A program made the translations under genes and the position numbers. Below the pieces are notes generated by a model that did no database searches, had not been told where the DNA came from, and saw only the letters and a program-made list of their open reading frames with translations. Shown here piece by piece: positions 51,329 through 61,126 of a DNA stretch of 64,000 bases (the first letter of the stretch is position 1; each line of letters starts with the position of its first letter). The DNA lies in NCBI GenBank assembly GCA_010672965.1, contig JAAHFN010000006.1, positions 1 through 64,000 of the forward strand, read 5' to 3'. Origin of the DNA: Oscillatoria sp. SIO1A7. GTDB taxonomy: Bacteria; Cyanobacteriota; Cyanobacteriia; Cyanobacteriales; Laspinemataceae.

Positions 51329-52378
51329 TTGCAGCAGTATTTGAAGTATTTTCATAGGGACATTAAGCCAAAGAATATCATGCTCGCTCGGGACGGACGC
51401 TTGGTGCTGATTGATTTTGGAGCCGTCCGAAAACTTAGCGAGACAATGCTGGCCAAACTGAGTGGGGAACAATCGGAGATTACCCGTCTGATATCGTCGG
51501 GCTATACGCCTCCAGAACAAATGAATGGCAAGGCGTTGCCCCAATCGTATTTTTATGCCCTAGGTCGCACTTTTGTTCGTTTGCTCTCCGGTAGAGAGCA
51601 AAGTTATTTTCCAGAAGACAATGAGGGTCAATTGCTCTGGAGAGATAGCGCCACCCAGATATCGCCACACCTCGCTATTTTGATTGAGGATTTGATGTCG
51701 CCGCAACCAGCATGGCGACCAAAAAATGCAGAGGAGGTTTTGCAAAAGATCGAGAGAGTAGAACTGGCTATTAAAGAGGGATGGCCGCCGATACCTTTCA
51801 AGGCTGGGGACGAGATGGCTCGACCCAAAAGATTTACGACAGGGGTTAAGCTGGCTCTGGCAGGAGCGGTATTGCTGGGTCTCATGGGGTTGAGAGCGCT
51901 GTCGCCCCAAATTGCGATCGCCCTCAACCGAGAAGGATTCAAACATTATCAAGAACTCCGCTGGGACGATGCCGAGTTTTACTACCGCTTGGCGCTTTTA
52001 TTCAATAGCGACTATCCGGTCGCTCGTTATAATATAGGACTTGTTGGCGATCGCCGACAAGAATACGATCGCGCCCGCAAGGAATACCAGATAGCCATAG
52101 AAGCCGGCTATGTCCAAGCTTATAATAACCTGGGGCGCTTGGAGATTCTGAACCAAAACTATGCGGTAGCGACGACTCTTCTCAAAGAGGGAATCGAGTT
52201 GCAGGAACAAAACTACCCCAAAGACTATAGCCTAAGATATAGTTTTCTTAAAAACCTGGGCTGGGCGGAGTGGAAAAGCGGTAACGGTGCTGCAGCTAAT
52301 CAGCCCGCGCCAAACCCGCCTGCTCGACCCCAAGCCAACTTTGCGCTGGAACCCCGTATCCGGTGCCAGTGGCTATAG
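51329..52378 (+). pseudogene. Ser/Thr kinase lacking its N-lobe, with TPR tail
   Basis: The reading begins in the kinase catalytic loop (YFHRDIKPKNIML, then LVLIDFGAVRKL, SSGYTPPEQ). The glycine loop and ATP-binding lysine that should come before are absent, replaced by a repeat element. A membrane helix (VKLALAGAVLLGLMGLRAL) and TPR units (NREGFKHYQELRWDDAEFYY, YNNLGRLEILNQNYA) follow. Near 52287 the frame probably slips, because the downstream frame encodes clearly structured protein while this one turns into Pro/Ala-rich noise. TTG would be the start. Catalysis is impossible without the N-lobe. Confidence 0.65.
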
Positions 52379-53231
52379 GGTAACAGTAGAAGATGATTTG
52401 GGAGATATCTGGTGGGAAACGGAAACCGCTGGCACGGAAATCTCATATAATGGCAAACCGCTGGAAAGGGGAAAAAACTATATCCTAATTGTCGAAACGG
52501 ACAATGGTGCCGCTTCCGATGAAGGGTTGCCCGGGCTGGGATTCTCTCTGCTGAATGCAGATGACGCCCATCAGGTTAATGCTGTAGCCAATCTGCTGAA
52601 AGAAGGGGAATTAACGGAGGAAGCCGAAGCCTTGCAACTGGCTCATCTCTATACGGGATACAAACTGAGAGCAGAGGCGATCGCTACTTTGGAAGCCCTG
52701 GCAGAAACAGGAGCCAAAAATATCGCCGATCGAGAACTCGCACTTCTTAAAAACTACATTGACAGACAACCCACAGAGGAAGAAAGAAGAGAACACGGCA
52801 TTCCAGATGACTTAGAGGTTACGCTCAATAATATCTTCATGTTCGGCGATGCTAAGGGAGTCAATCATATGGAACTATTGATTGGGGGCACTATGCTCCT
52901 CTCTGAAGAGCCAACGCCGGAGGTCTTTAGCGTCGAAAATCTGCGCCAAAAGATCGTTGGCTTGCTTGAAAAGGTCAATAGCCTAACTCCTGGGCTGATG
53001 TCTTTCTTGAAAGACGTTGAAGAACTAGATGGGGCAAATAACATTGGCGATGAGTCCGCTGCTTGGAAGCTGCAAGGCAAGCTAATCGGCTTCCCTTTAC
53101 TCCTCGATTTGGCGATATTTCGTAACGGCAAAATTGTTGTATTCACCGGAATGGCTTATTTTGATAACACTGTGAATACTGTCGAGGCTACCGAAATCGC
53201 TCGCCTCCTAGAAAGCCGTATTCCTAGATAA
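52287..53231 (+). CDS. Unknown protein with N-terminal Ig-like segment (possibly the frameshifted end of the kinase gene)
   Basis: 314 residues from GTG. The N-terminus RLLDPKPTLRWNPVSGASGY with the next 45 residues looks like a fibronectin/Ig-type beta domain seen in some cyanobacterial signalling proteins. Then comes a helical part (VNAVANLLKEGELTEEAEAL) and an unassigned C-terminal 150 residues. It overlaps the kinase remnant by 92 bases in another frame. Either it is an independent gene or a frameshift has detached it from the kinase-TPR gene; I lean to the second. The C-terminal part is not recognised. Confidence 0.55.
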   Translation: MLQLISPRQTRLLDPKPTLRWNPVSGASGYRVTVEDDLGDIWWETETAGTEISYNGKPLERGKNYILIVETDNGAASDEGLPGLGFSLLNADDAHQVNAVANLLKEGELTEEAEALQLAHLYTGYKLRAEAIATLEALAETGAKNIADRELALLKNYIDRQPTEEERREHGIPDDLEVTLNNIFMFGDAKGVNHMELLIGGTMLLSEEPTPEVFSVENLRQKIVGLLEKVNSLTPGLMSFLKDVEELDGANNIGDESAAWKLQGKLIGFPLLLDLAIFRNGKIVVFTGMAYFDNTVNTVEATEIARLLESRIPR

Positions 53232-53385
53232 TACCAATAGTTAGTGTAGTGAAAAGTGAATAGTTAAAAGTGAATAGGGAATTACAATTATTTCACTTTT
53301 CGCTTTTCACTTTTCATCCCCGATCCTTCCGCCTTCATCCTTCATCCTTCATTCAATGCCCAATGCCCAATTCCGCTCTTCCCAA

Positions 53386-54234
53386 TTACCCCATAGGTCT
53401 TCGCTCTAAGATTCCCGAACCAAATACCCGTCCCAAGTTCAAATAGTCAAGGTGGACGTAGCCAATATGACAGTGGCAGGTTTGATTGCTACAGGTGCGA
53501 TCGCCCAGCGCCCTTTCAAAGTTCGGCTCGTAGATATTGCCGATCGCCTCTTTAATAAAATGACAGCGCCGCATAGTGCCGCTCCCATCCACAGAAATAA
53601 CCGACGCACCGGCACGACAGGACTTGCCATAGGAAGGATAATAATGAGTATTCAGATGATAAAGCGGGTCAATAGACTCAAAAAAACGCCTATCCTCTTC
53701 TGAAAGTTGCGGCAATTCTCGCTTCACGGCGTTAATCCAAAGATAGATATGAGAGGGCAACTCCCGACGCAGCGCCGCAATTTCTGACTTAAACTTGGGA
53801 AAGCCGACTACACCAGCGCTAAAGCGGACGCCGCGCCGATCCAATTCCAGACATTTCGCCATAAATTTTTCCCGAGGAACCCATTCCGGGTGAAAAGTTG
53901 ACCAAAGAGCTAACTTTTCTTTATTGCATTTTTCGACCCAATCGAGCTGGCAAGAGAGATTGGTTTGAATTGCTGCTTTATTGACATTGGGCAGATGGCT
54001 GAGCTTCGCTAGTGCCTGCTGATAAGCGGGATGAATCAGAGCTTCGCCCCAAGGAGTAAATAATATCGAAAACTGGTGTTGTCTCTGGGTGGCTATCCAG
54101 TCGGTAAATCTTTCTAAAGCTTGCCGATCTATAGACAACTCCGCTGCAGTTTGTTGCCGCTTGGCAAAGGGACAGTATTCGCATCCGTAGTTACAGCTAA
54201 CCAAAGAACCGCGATAGAGGATAGTGAGGTTCAT
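53386..54234 (-). CDS. Radical SAM protein, STM4011 family
   Basis: 282 residues beginning [20 protein letters not shown], with the iron-sulfur motif C14-x3-C18-x2-C21 and the [13 protein letters not shown] continuation typical of the STM4011 group. The C-terminus holds further cysteines ([20 protein letters not shown]) that may bind a second cluster. STM4011 members usually lie with partner genes (STM4012-4014), but none is visible here. The reaction is unknown. The frame continues upstream into translated minisatellite (to 54438); I chose the inner ATG because everything before it is repeat DNA. Confidence 0.82.
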
Positions 54235-54238
54235 AGGG

Positions 54239-54300
54239 GAATTGGGAATTGGGAATTGGGAATTGGGAATTGGGAATTGGGAATTGGGAATTGGGAATTC
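54239..54300. repeat. AATTGGG heptamer repeat at the radical SAM start
   Basis: About nine perfect tandem copies of AATTGGG end four bases from the start codon, in the position of the leader and ribosome site. Confidence 0.9.
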
Positions 54301-54332
54301 TGTAGGGTTTGCGCTCATAAACCTAAAAAGCC

Positions 54333-54452
54333 GGGGTGTGGGAGGTGTGGGAGGTGTGGGAGGTGTGGGAGGTGTGGGAGGTGTGCTGAAAGTTCTCCCC
54401 TCTCTCCCCACACTCCCCACACTCCCCCCTCTCCCCACACTCCCCCTTCGCC
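54333..54452. repeat. GTGTGGGAG / CTCCCCACA minisatellite pair
   Basis: Six GTGTGGGAG units followed by inverted CTCCCCACACTCC units, the same arrangement as at 1866-2237, 39221 and 39895. No gene up to 54632. Confidence 0.85.
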
Positions 54453-54632
54453 CGAGATCGCTTGAATTTAATTGAATAGACGTTGATATAAAAAAAATTT
54501 CATATTAAAATAGATTCATTAAAACTCAGCCAAAGCAGGACCCATTTTGCAGGGGGATTGTGGGAGAGGTATGCGCGCAGTCTGCTAAAACACCGATAGC
54601 AGTAAGCATCGTATTAATTTTAGGGGGTTTTT

Positions 54633-54734
54633 ATGAGTCATCCTGAAGAGGAGATTGCGCCCTCGGTCTGCGCGGGCAAGCTAAAAACCCTAGCAGACTC
54701 GACGAGACTGGCGATTCTAAATAAGCCATTATAG
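54633..54734 (+). pseudogene. N-terminal fragment of an ArsR-type repressor
   Basis: 33 codons, MSHPEEEIAPSVCAGKLK then TLADSTRLAIL, end at TAG 54732. KTLADSTRLAIL is the start of the ArsR/SmtB winged helix; the DNA-recognition helix and metal site are missing. The coding sequence breaks off at a dispersed GTTATTAGCTGT-type repeat. It is a broken metal or arsenic-sensing regulator. Confidence 0.6.
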
Positions 54735-54804
54735 CATTCAGTTATTAGCTGTTATATGTCAGCTTTCAGCCTATTGCTAATAATTATAGCTTTCGTATTT
54801 TTAA

Positions 54805-55080
54805 CAGGACTTACGCATGGGAGCATTTAACTTTTGTAATGCAGCAGCCCGGAGGGCTTTGTTTGTGTAGCCGCGCCAGCCGCCTGGGAGGCGGGGCTTA
54901 CGCCTATAGGCGTCAGGCGGTGGGCGTGCAAAATTGAAATGCTCCCCTTACGCATTACCTCTATATGTGTAGGGGGGATTTCACCATTTGCCCTACCAGG
55001 ACTTACGCATTACCTCTATATCTGGTAGGGGTCAACGGCCGTTGACCCCTACAGGGCGCATCTATACAATTTGCGTAAGT
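54805..55080. repeat. AGGACTTACGCA-family elements, one split by a MITE
   Basis: One copy begins at 54805 (AGGACTTACGCAT), is interrupted by the 54819-54946 element and resumes CTTACGCATTACCTCTATA. A complete copy follows at 54998-55080. Confidence 0.75.
54819..54946. mobile_element. MITE-like element, GGGAGCATTTCA family, copy E
   Basis: Ends GGGAGCATTTAACTTTTG and AAATTGAAATGCTCCC, inverted relative to copies A, C and D. The 9 bases CTTACGCAT flank it on both sides (54810-54818, 54947-54955), inside an older repeat. Joining the flanks restores that older repeat exactly. Confidence 0.85.
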
Positions 55081-55175
55081 TTTACCTACATTTGGCGTTA
55101 GATTTCCATGCTCTGCCTAAGTCCTATTTAAATTGCCCTAACCTTACTGCGTAGCGCTAGCTCTGAATAAAAAAA

Positions 55176-55705
55176 ATGCTAGGAAATAATGGCATAACAG
55201 ATAGAAAAGAAATAATATTAGTTTGGCTGTTGCGGGGGATGGCTATTGTTTCGGGGCTAATCCTGCTGCCGATCGCCGGTTTTTTATGCTGGGAAGCTTG
55301 GCCGATTTTAGAAAATGTCGGACTATCGCGGTTTTTAAGCGATTCTTCCTGGCACCCGACCAGCAACGAGTTTAATCTGCTTCCCATGCTTTGGGGAACT
55401 CTGCTGGTGGCGGCGGGGGCAGTTTTCCTAGCTACGCCGATGGGAATTTTATCGGCTGTCTTTTGTCACTACTATGCTCCCACTGCGATCGCCTATTTCT
55501 ATCGCCGTCTAATTGAGTTGCTCGCTGGCATTCCTTCCGTAGTCTATGGATTTTGGGGCTTGGTGGTTCTCGTTCCTATTATTGGTCGCCTTCATCCCCC
55601 CGGTCCGAGTTTATTAGCAGGAATTTTAATTCTGACCCTGATGATTTTGCCGACAATCGCCCTAGTCGCCGATGCCAGTCTTGCCAGCATTCCCCCTGTC
55701 AATTA
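55176..55705 (+). pseudogene. pstC: pstC remnant (phosphate permease, 3' part deleted)
   Basis: About 175 residues of an inner-membrane phosphate permease: membrane helices in LLRGMAIVSGLILLPIAGFL and LLPMLWGTLLVAAGAVFLA, then LLAGIPSVVYGFWGLVVLVP and ADASLASIPP. The homology stops at about 55700. The rest of pstC, all of pstA and the first half of pstB are missing, and the frame then runs out as STOP at 55775. Normal PstC is about 300 residues or more. Confidence 0.8.
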
Positions 55706-56151
55706 TCAGAAATATCGAATTTCCTCTGCGGGAACATGGCATAAGCGATCGCCAACAAATCGACAATCGAGTTGAAGCAGCTCTGCGGGACGTGGGCTTA
55801 TGGGATGAGGTGAAAGACCGGCTCAAAGCAGGGGCTTTTTCTCTCTCTGGAGGTCAGCAACAGCGGCTAGCCCTGCAACCAGAGGTTTTGCTCATGGACG
55901 AGCCTTGTAGCGCCCTCGATCCAATTTCTAGCGAAGTAGTAGAAAATTTGATTGTCAGCTTGCGAGGGAAATATACAGTAGTAGTCGTGACCGATAATCT
56001 GGCTCAAGCCAAGCGAATTGCCGATGATGTTGCTCTCTTTTGGGTTCGCTCTGGAGCGGGAGAGCTAATCGAATCTGGCTCCGTCGAGCAAATTTTTAAT
56101 CACCCACAAGATTCCCTGACTAAAGCTTATGTTAGCGGCAGGCGAGGATGA
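55690..56151 (+). pseudogene. pstB: pstB remnant (phosphate ABC ATPase, 5' half deleted)
   Basis: Starts within FPLSIIRNIEFPLREHGISD, in another frame from pstC, and continues through LSGGQQQRL and VLLMDEPCSALDPISSEVVE to VEQIFNHPQD. Walker A and the Q loop are absent. After QQQRL, the usual CIARAL is missing (six codons), a second internal deletion. No functional ATPase can result. Confidence 0.8.
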
Positions 56152-56504
56152 TTGCGATCGTAAGTCTCGCAAGGATTTCACAATATAGCAGCGAGCCGAT
56201 TATCCTGTAGAGTTCAGCAGGTTCCGACAGAATCCAAAATCGCGATTATCCAAAATTAATAACGCTCCGGAAGTTTGATACATAATAAGACAGGTTGCTT
56301 TGCGATCGCTTCTCTATAAAATAAAATAAACCCAGGGTGCCTCCGGGAGGTCCAAGAGCTAAGGTAATGGGGGAGTGTCGGGACTGTGGGGACTGTGGGG
56401 AAAATTTTCAGCAGTCCTTCCCACCCTTCCCGTGCCCAATTCCCCATTCCGCTCTTCCCAATTCCCCATTCCGCTCTTCCCCATTCCATTAAGAGACATC
56501 AACA
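56152..56504. other. Gap with minor repeats, no gene
   Basis: About 350 bases. TCGGGACTGTGGGGACTGTG units near 56375-56402 and CATTCCGCTCTTCCCAATTC units near 56430-56485 (two to three copies) precede the FG-GAP gene. No promoter stands out. Confidence 0.45.
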
Positions 56505-59500
56505 ATGACATTGGTAAATTCCTTCCAAAAAATAGCCAACAACACCGGCGGCTTTGGCACCCTGACAAATAACGATCGCTTTGGCACTTCGGTAGCGGCA
56601 ATAGGCGACCTCAATAGTGATGGCATAACCGACCTGGCCGTAGGCGCCCTCACAGACGATACGGGGGGAACCGACCGAGGGGTGGCTTATGTTTTATTTA
56701 TGAACGCCAACGGTACCGTGGCCTCGTCGCAGAAAATAGCAAGTAATACCGGCGGCTTTGGCACTCTGACAAACGGCGATTTCTTTGGCGCTTCGGTAGC
56801 GGGAATAGGCGACCTCAATAGCGATAGTATCCCCGACCTGGCCGTAGGCAGCGTTCATAACGATACGGGGGGAACCGACCGAGGGGCGGTTTATGTTTTG
56901 TTTATGAACGCCGACGGTACGGTGGCCTCGTCACAAAAAATAGCCCATAACACTGGCGGCTTAGGCACTCTGGCAAATATAGATGAGTTTGGCATTTCGG
57001 TGGCGGCAATAGGCGACCTCAATAGCGATGGCATCCTCGACCTGGCCGTAGGCGCACGCCTGGACGATACTGGGGGAACCGACCGAGGGGCGGCTTATGT
57101 TTTATTTATGAACGCCAACGGTACCGTGGCCTCCTCCCAGAAAATAGCCCATAGTACCGGCGGCTTTGGCACCCTGGCAGATGGCGATCGCTTTGGCCGT
57201 TCAGTAGCGGCAATAGGCGACCTAGATAGCGATGGCATAACCGACCTGGCCGTAGGCGCACGATTTGACGATACGGGGGGAACTGACCGGGGGGCGGTAT
57301 ATGTGTTGTTGATGAACGCCGACGGTACGGTGGCGGGGGAGCAAAAAATAGCGGACAACACTGGCGGCTTTGGCATACTGACGGATGGCGACGAGTTTGG
57401 CATTTCGCTAGCGGCAATAGGCGACCTCAATAGCGATGGCATCCCCGACCTGGCCGTAGGCGCACGCCAGGACGATACCGGGGGAACTGACCGAGGGGCG
57501 GTTTATATTCTCTATATGAACGCCAACGGTACGGTGGCCTCCTCGGAAAAAATAGCCGACAGCACAGGCGGCTTTGGCACCCTGGCAAATGGCGTACGCT
57601 TTGGCACTTCGGTAGCGGCAATAGGCGACCTAGATAGCAATGGCGCCCCCGACCTGTTTGTAGGGGCTCTCGAAGATAATACCGGGGGAGGCAACCGAGG
57701 GGCGGCTTACGTTCTCTTTCTGAACGCCGCCCCCACTTTGGCGGCGACCCCAGTTAACCTGACCGACATTAATGAAGACAGTGCCAGCCCCGGGGATGCA
57801 GTCAATATCGCCGCTATTACCGGCCTGATTACCGACGCGGATGCTCTTGCGCTCTCGGGAATAGCAGTAACCGGGGCAGACAATAGCAATGGCAACTGGC
57901 AATATTCCATCGACAGCGGCGCAACTTGGAGTAACTTTGGCACGCCGTCGGACGCTTCCGCCCGACTGCTAGGGGCGGCGGCAAATAATCTAATTCGTTT
58001 TTTGCCCAATGCCGACTATAACGGCAGCGCCGGAAATATTACTTTCCGAGCCTGGGACCAAACCAGCGGAACTGATGGCGCTACGGCGGATACCAGCAGC
58101 AATGGAAATACAACTGCCTTTAGCAGCAACACGACTACAGCGACCCTGACGGTTAATCCAGTTAACGACGCCGCTCCCACTTTAACGGCAACCCCAGTTA
58201 GCCTGACCGATACTAACGAAGACAGCGCCAGCCCTGGGGATGCAGTCAATATCGCTGCGATTACTAGCCTGATTGCCGACGTGGATGGGGACCCTCCAGG
58301 AATAGCAGTAACTGGCGCGGACAATAGCAATGGAAACTGGCAATATTCCACCGACAGCGGCGCAACTTGGACTAATTTTGGCGCGGTTTCGGATACTTCC
58401 GCTCGACTGCTAGCGACGGCGGCAAATAATCTAATTCGCTTTTTGCCCAATGCTGACTATAACGGCAGCGCCGGAAACATAACTTTCCGAGCCTGGGACC
58501 AAAGCAGCGGCAGCGATGGGGCTACGGCGGATGCCAGCATTAATGGGGGCATAACTGCTTTTAGCAATGGAACGACTACGGCGACTCTGACGGTTAATCC
58601 AGTTAACGACGCTCCCAGCTTTACCGTGGGAGCGAATCAATCGACGACCGCAGGAGACGGTGCGCAAACTGTCAGTAACTGGGCGACGGGATTTAGTGCC
58701 GGACCGACGAACGAAGCGGCTCAAACGCTCCAGAACTACACAGTTAATGTCATTAGCAATCCAGGAGTTTTTAGCGTTGCGCCGACTATCGACAATGCGG
58801 GCAATCTTTCTTATACGCCAGTAGGAACAATTTCCTCTGGCACCACGGCAACTGTCCAAGTGACAGTGGTCGATAGCGGCGGTACGGCATCGGGCGGCGT
58901 CGATACTTCGGCAACTCAAACTTTCGATATTACGGTTAATCCGATTCCCGACATAGTAGCGCCAACAATAGTCAGCTTAGCGCCCCCGGATGACGGCACG
59001 GGAGTCGCCCTCAACGATAACCTGGTTGTAACTTTCAGCGAGAATGTCCTAGCAGGAACCGGCAATATGGTCATTCGCCAACTGGCAGATAATTCCATAG
59101 TAGAGACTATCGACGTTAACGCGGCCAATATTACGATTAGCGGCACGACGGCGACGATTAATCCAACTAGCGATTTGCTCTCCAACACCTCGTACTATGT
59201 AGAAATAGATGCTGGAGCTATAAAAGATACGGCCAATAATGACTTTGCCGGGATTAGCGGCAATAGCACCTGGAACTTTACTACCGATAATATCGATGCT
59301 GTAGCGCCAGTTATAATCACTCTCAGTCCCGCCGACAATGGGACTTTTGTGGCTCCGGGGGATAACCTGACGGCAAGCTTTAGCGAAAATGTTATTAAAG
59401 GTACGGGGAACATTACCATTCGGCAAGTTGCCGATAATGCTGTTGTCGAGGCTATTAATATTAGTTCGTCCCTGGTAACGGTCAGCGGCAGCACGATGAC

Positions 59501-61070
59501 TATTAATCCGACTAACGATTTGGCCCAGGGAACGGATTATTATATAGAAATAGATGCTGGGGTAATTCAGGATTTGGCGGGAAATAATTTTGCCGGAATA
59601 GCAGGCAATGCTACCTGGAATTTCAGCACCGCCCGATATGCAGCAGATATTACTCCTACTAATATCGCTGCAACAGAAGGAGGAGCGACAGGGAACTATA
59701 GCGTAGTCCTAGCCAGTCCGCCGACGGCACCAGTAACTATTAGCTTTACGATCGATAGCCAAATAAATGCGATCGCCCCAATTAGTTTCGATAGCAGTAA
59801 TTGGAATCTGCCCCAAACTATAACGGTGGCGGCGACGGACGATGGTTTGGTGGAAGGAAGCCACGGCGGAACTATTAGCCATACTGCTACAAGTGCCGAT
59901 GCGAATTATAACGGAACCCGGATCGCCAATGTAACGGCTACTATTACCGACAACGGCGCGATCGTCCCGCCAGCACCAGCCCCGGCACCAGCCCCGGCAC
60001 CAGCCCCAGCCCCAGCCCCGGCACCAGCCCCAGGGCCAAGCGAAAATACCATCTCCCCACCCCAACCTGTAATTTCTTCCAGTTCCTTAACGGCGATCGC
60101 CGGTATAGCTGGAGTTCTGCCCGTTGGCAGTATTGACCTGATAGAAGGGGCAGGAGAAGATATTTACAAATTGACTTTATCAGCTCGACCCTCGGCACCA
60201 GTAGCAATAACTATTACTGCCGACCCCCAAGTAACGACGGACTTGGCAACAGTTATTTTTAATCCCGATAGCTGGGACGTATCCCAAACTGTAACGGTGC
60301 GAGCTACAGAGGATGCTATTGCCGAAGGATTCCATAGGGGTAATATTTTCCATACCGCCACCAGTACGGATCCGCAGTTTAATGGCTTGACTCTGGCTCT
60401 AACAGCTAATATTGCCGATAACGAAGGACCCGGTAGGCGGGCTGTTGCCCGACGAAACAATGCCTCGAATAAAATAGCGGCTTTGCGTGGCGGAGATAAT
60501 CGCATTTTCGGCAGTCCCCAAAAAGATATTATTCACCTGGGCAATGGTAACGATATTGTCCGGGCGCTGGCAGGCAACGATATTGTTTATGGTGCCGGAG
60601 GGAGCAACTATCTGGCCGGGGGAAAAGGAGAGGATATTCTTTATGGGGGAGAAGGCAGCGACCATTTAATTGGCAATGGGGATAGCGATGCTCTCTTTGG
60701 CGGGGGAGGGAGCGATCGCCTGATTGGAGGTACTGGCAACGATCGCTTATTTGGGGAACAAGGGAGCGATCGGCTTGTTGGCGGGCTGGGAGCCGATACT
60801 CTCACCGGAGGCCCGGGGGCAGATGCTTTTGCCATAGGTATTGGCACTGGAGGCTCGACTATTGAAGCTGCTGATATTATTGTTGACTTTAGCCCCGGCG
60901 AGGATACTATCGACTTAATTGGTTCGGTGACGTTAGAGCAACTTGACATTTTCCAAGGTACGGGTCAATTTGCTGCCGATACCGTAATTCGCCACCAGGG
61001 AACCGGGGAATATCTGGCGGTCTTGTCGGGAATCCAGGCTGAGGTGATAAGCTCGGGCAATTTTGTTTAA
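56505..61070 (+). CDS. FG-GAP / Ig-like / RTX calcium-binding giant protein
   Basis: 1521 residues. About six 68-residue FG-GAP repeats of integrin-like beta-propeller type (IGDLNSDGIPDLAVG, about 1-405). Then two ~110-residue repeats starting LTDINEDSASPGDAVNIAAI, a cadherin/VCBS-like stretch, two Big_5-type Ig-like domains (VVTFSENVLAGTGNMVIRQL), two Calx-beta-like segments split by a PAPAPAPAP linker, and a C-terminal RTX block of GGxGxDxLxGG nonapeptides (about 1330-1440). No signal peptide: RTX proteins leave by type I secretion through a C-terminal signal. Likely a secreted or surface-layer adhesin or motility protein that needs calcium. The DNA repeats are well preserved. Confidence 0.9.
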   Translation: MTLVNSFQKIANNTGGFGTLTNNDRFGTSVAAIGDLNSDGITDLAVGALTDDTGGTDRGVAYVLFMNANGTVASSQKIASNTGGFGTLTNGDFFGASVAGIGDLNSDSIPDLAVGSVHNDTGGTDRGAVYVLFMNADGTVASSQKIAHNTGGLGTLANIDEFGISVAAIGDLNSDGILDLAVGARLDDTGGTDRGAAYVLFMNANGTVASSQKIAHSTGGFGTLADGDRFGRSVAAIGDLDSDGITDLAVGARFDDTGGTDRGAVYVLLMNADGTVAGEQKIADNTGGFGILTDGDEFGISLAAIGDLNSDGIPDLAVGARQDDTGGTDRGAVYILYMNANGTVASSEKIADSTGGFGTLANGVRFGTSVAAIGDLDSNGAPDLFVGALEDNTGGGNRGAAYVLFLNAAPTLAATPVNLTDINEDSASPGDAVNIAAITGLITDADALALSGIAVTGADNSNGNWQYSIDSGATWSNFGTPSDASARLLGAAANNLIRFLPNADYNGSAGNITFRAWDQTSGTDGATADTSSNGNTTAFSSNTTTATLTVNPVNDAAPTLTATPVSLTDTNEDSASPGDAVNIAAITSLIADVDGDPPGIAVTGADNSNGNWQYSTDSGATWTNFGAVSDTSARLLATAANNLIRFLPNADYNGSAGNITFRAWDQSSGSDGATADASINGGITAFSNGTTTATLTVNPVNDAPSFTVGANQSTTAGDGAQTVSNWATGFSAGPTNEAAQTLQNYTVNVISNPGVFSVAPTIDNAGNLSYTPVGTISSGTTATVQVTVVDSGGTASGGVDTSATQTFDITVNPIPDIVAPTIVSLAPPDDGTGVALNDNLVVTFSENVLAGTGNMVIRQLADNSIVETIDVNAANITISGTTATINPTSDLLSNTSYYVEIDAGAIKDTANNDFAGISGNSTWNFTTDNIDAVAPVIITLSPADNGTFVAPGDNLTASFSENVIKGTGNITIRQVADNAVVEAINISSSLVTVSGSTMTINPTNDLAQGTDYYIEIDAGVIQDLAGNNFAGIAGNATWNFSTARYAADITPTNIAATEGGATGNYSVVLASPPTAPVTISFTIDSQINAIAPISFDSSNWNLPQTITVAATDDGLVEGSHGGTISHTATSADANYNGTRIANVTATITDNGAIVPPAPAPAPAPAPAPAPAPAPAPGPSENTISPPQPVISSSSLTAIAGIAGVLPVGSIDLIEGAGEDIYKLTLSARPSAPVAITITADPQVTTDLATVIFNPDSWDVSQTVTVRATEDAIAEGFHRGNIFHTATSTDPQFNGLTLALTANIADNEGPGRRAVARRNNASNKIAALRGGDNRIFGSPQKDIIHLGNGNDIVRALAGNDIVYGAGGSNYLAGGKGEDILYGGEGSDHLIGNGDSDALFGGGGSDRLIGGTGNDRLFGEQGSDRLVGGLGADTLTGGPGADAFAIGIGTGGSTIEAADIIVDFSPGEDTIDLIGSVTLEQLDIFQGTGQFAADTVIRHQGTGEYLAVLSGIQAEVISSGNFV

Positions 61071-61126
61071 TATGAAAAACCCGGTTTTTTCAAAAAACCG
61101 GGTTTCTGGCTCCCAATTTATATATG

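Noticed and set aside
60490-60850. Separate small RTX gene
   Set aside because: The frame is continuous with the FG-GAP protein and the RTX block is its C-terminal domain.
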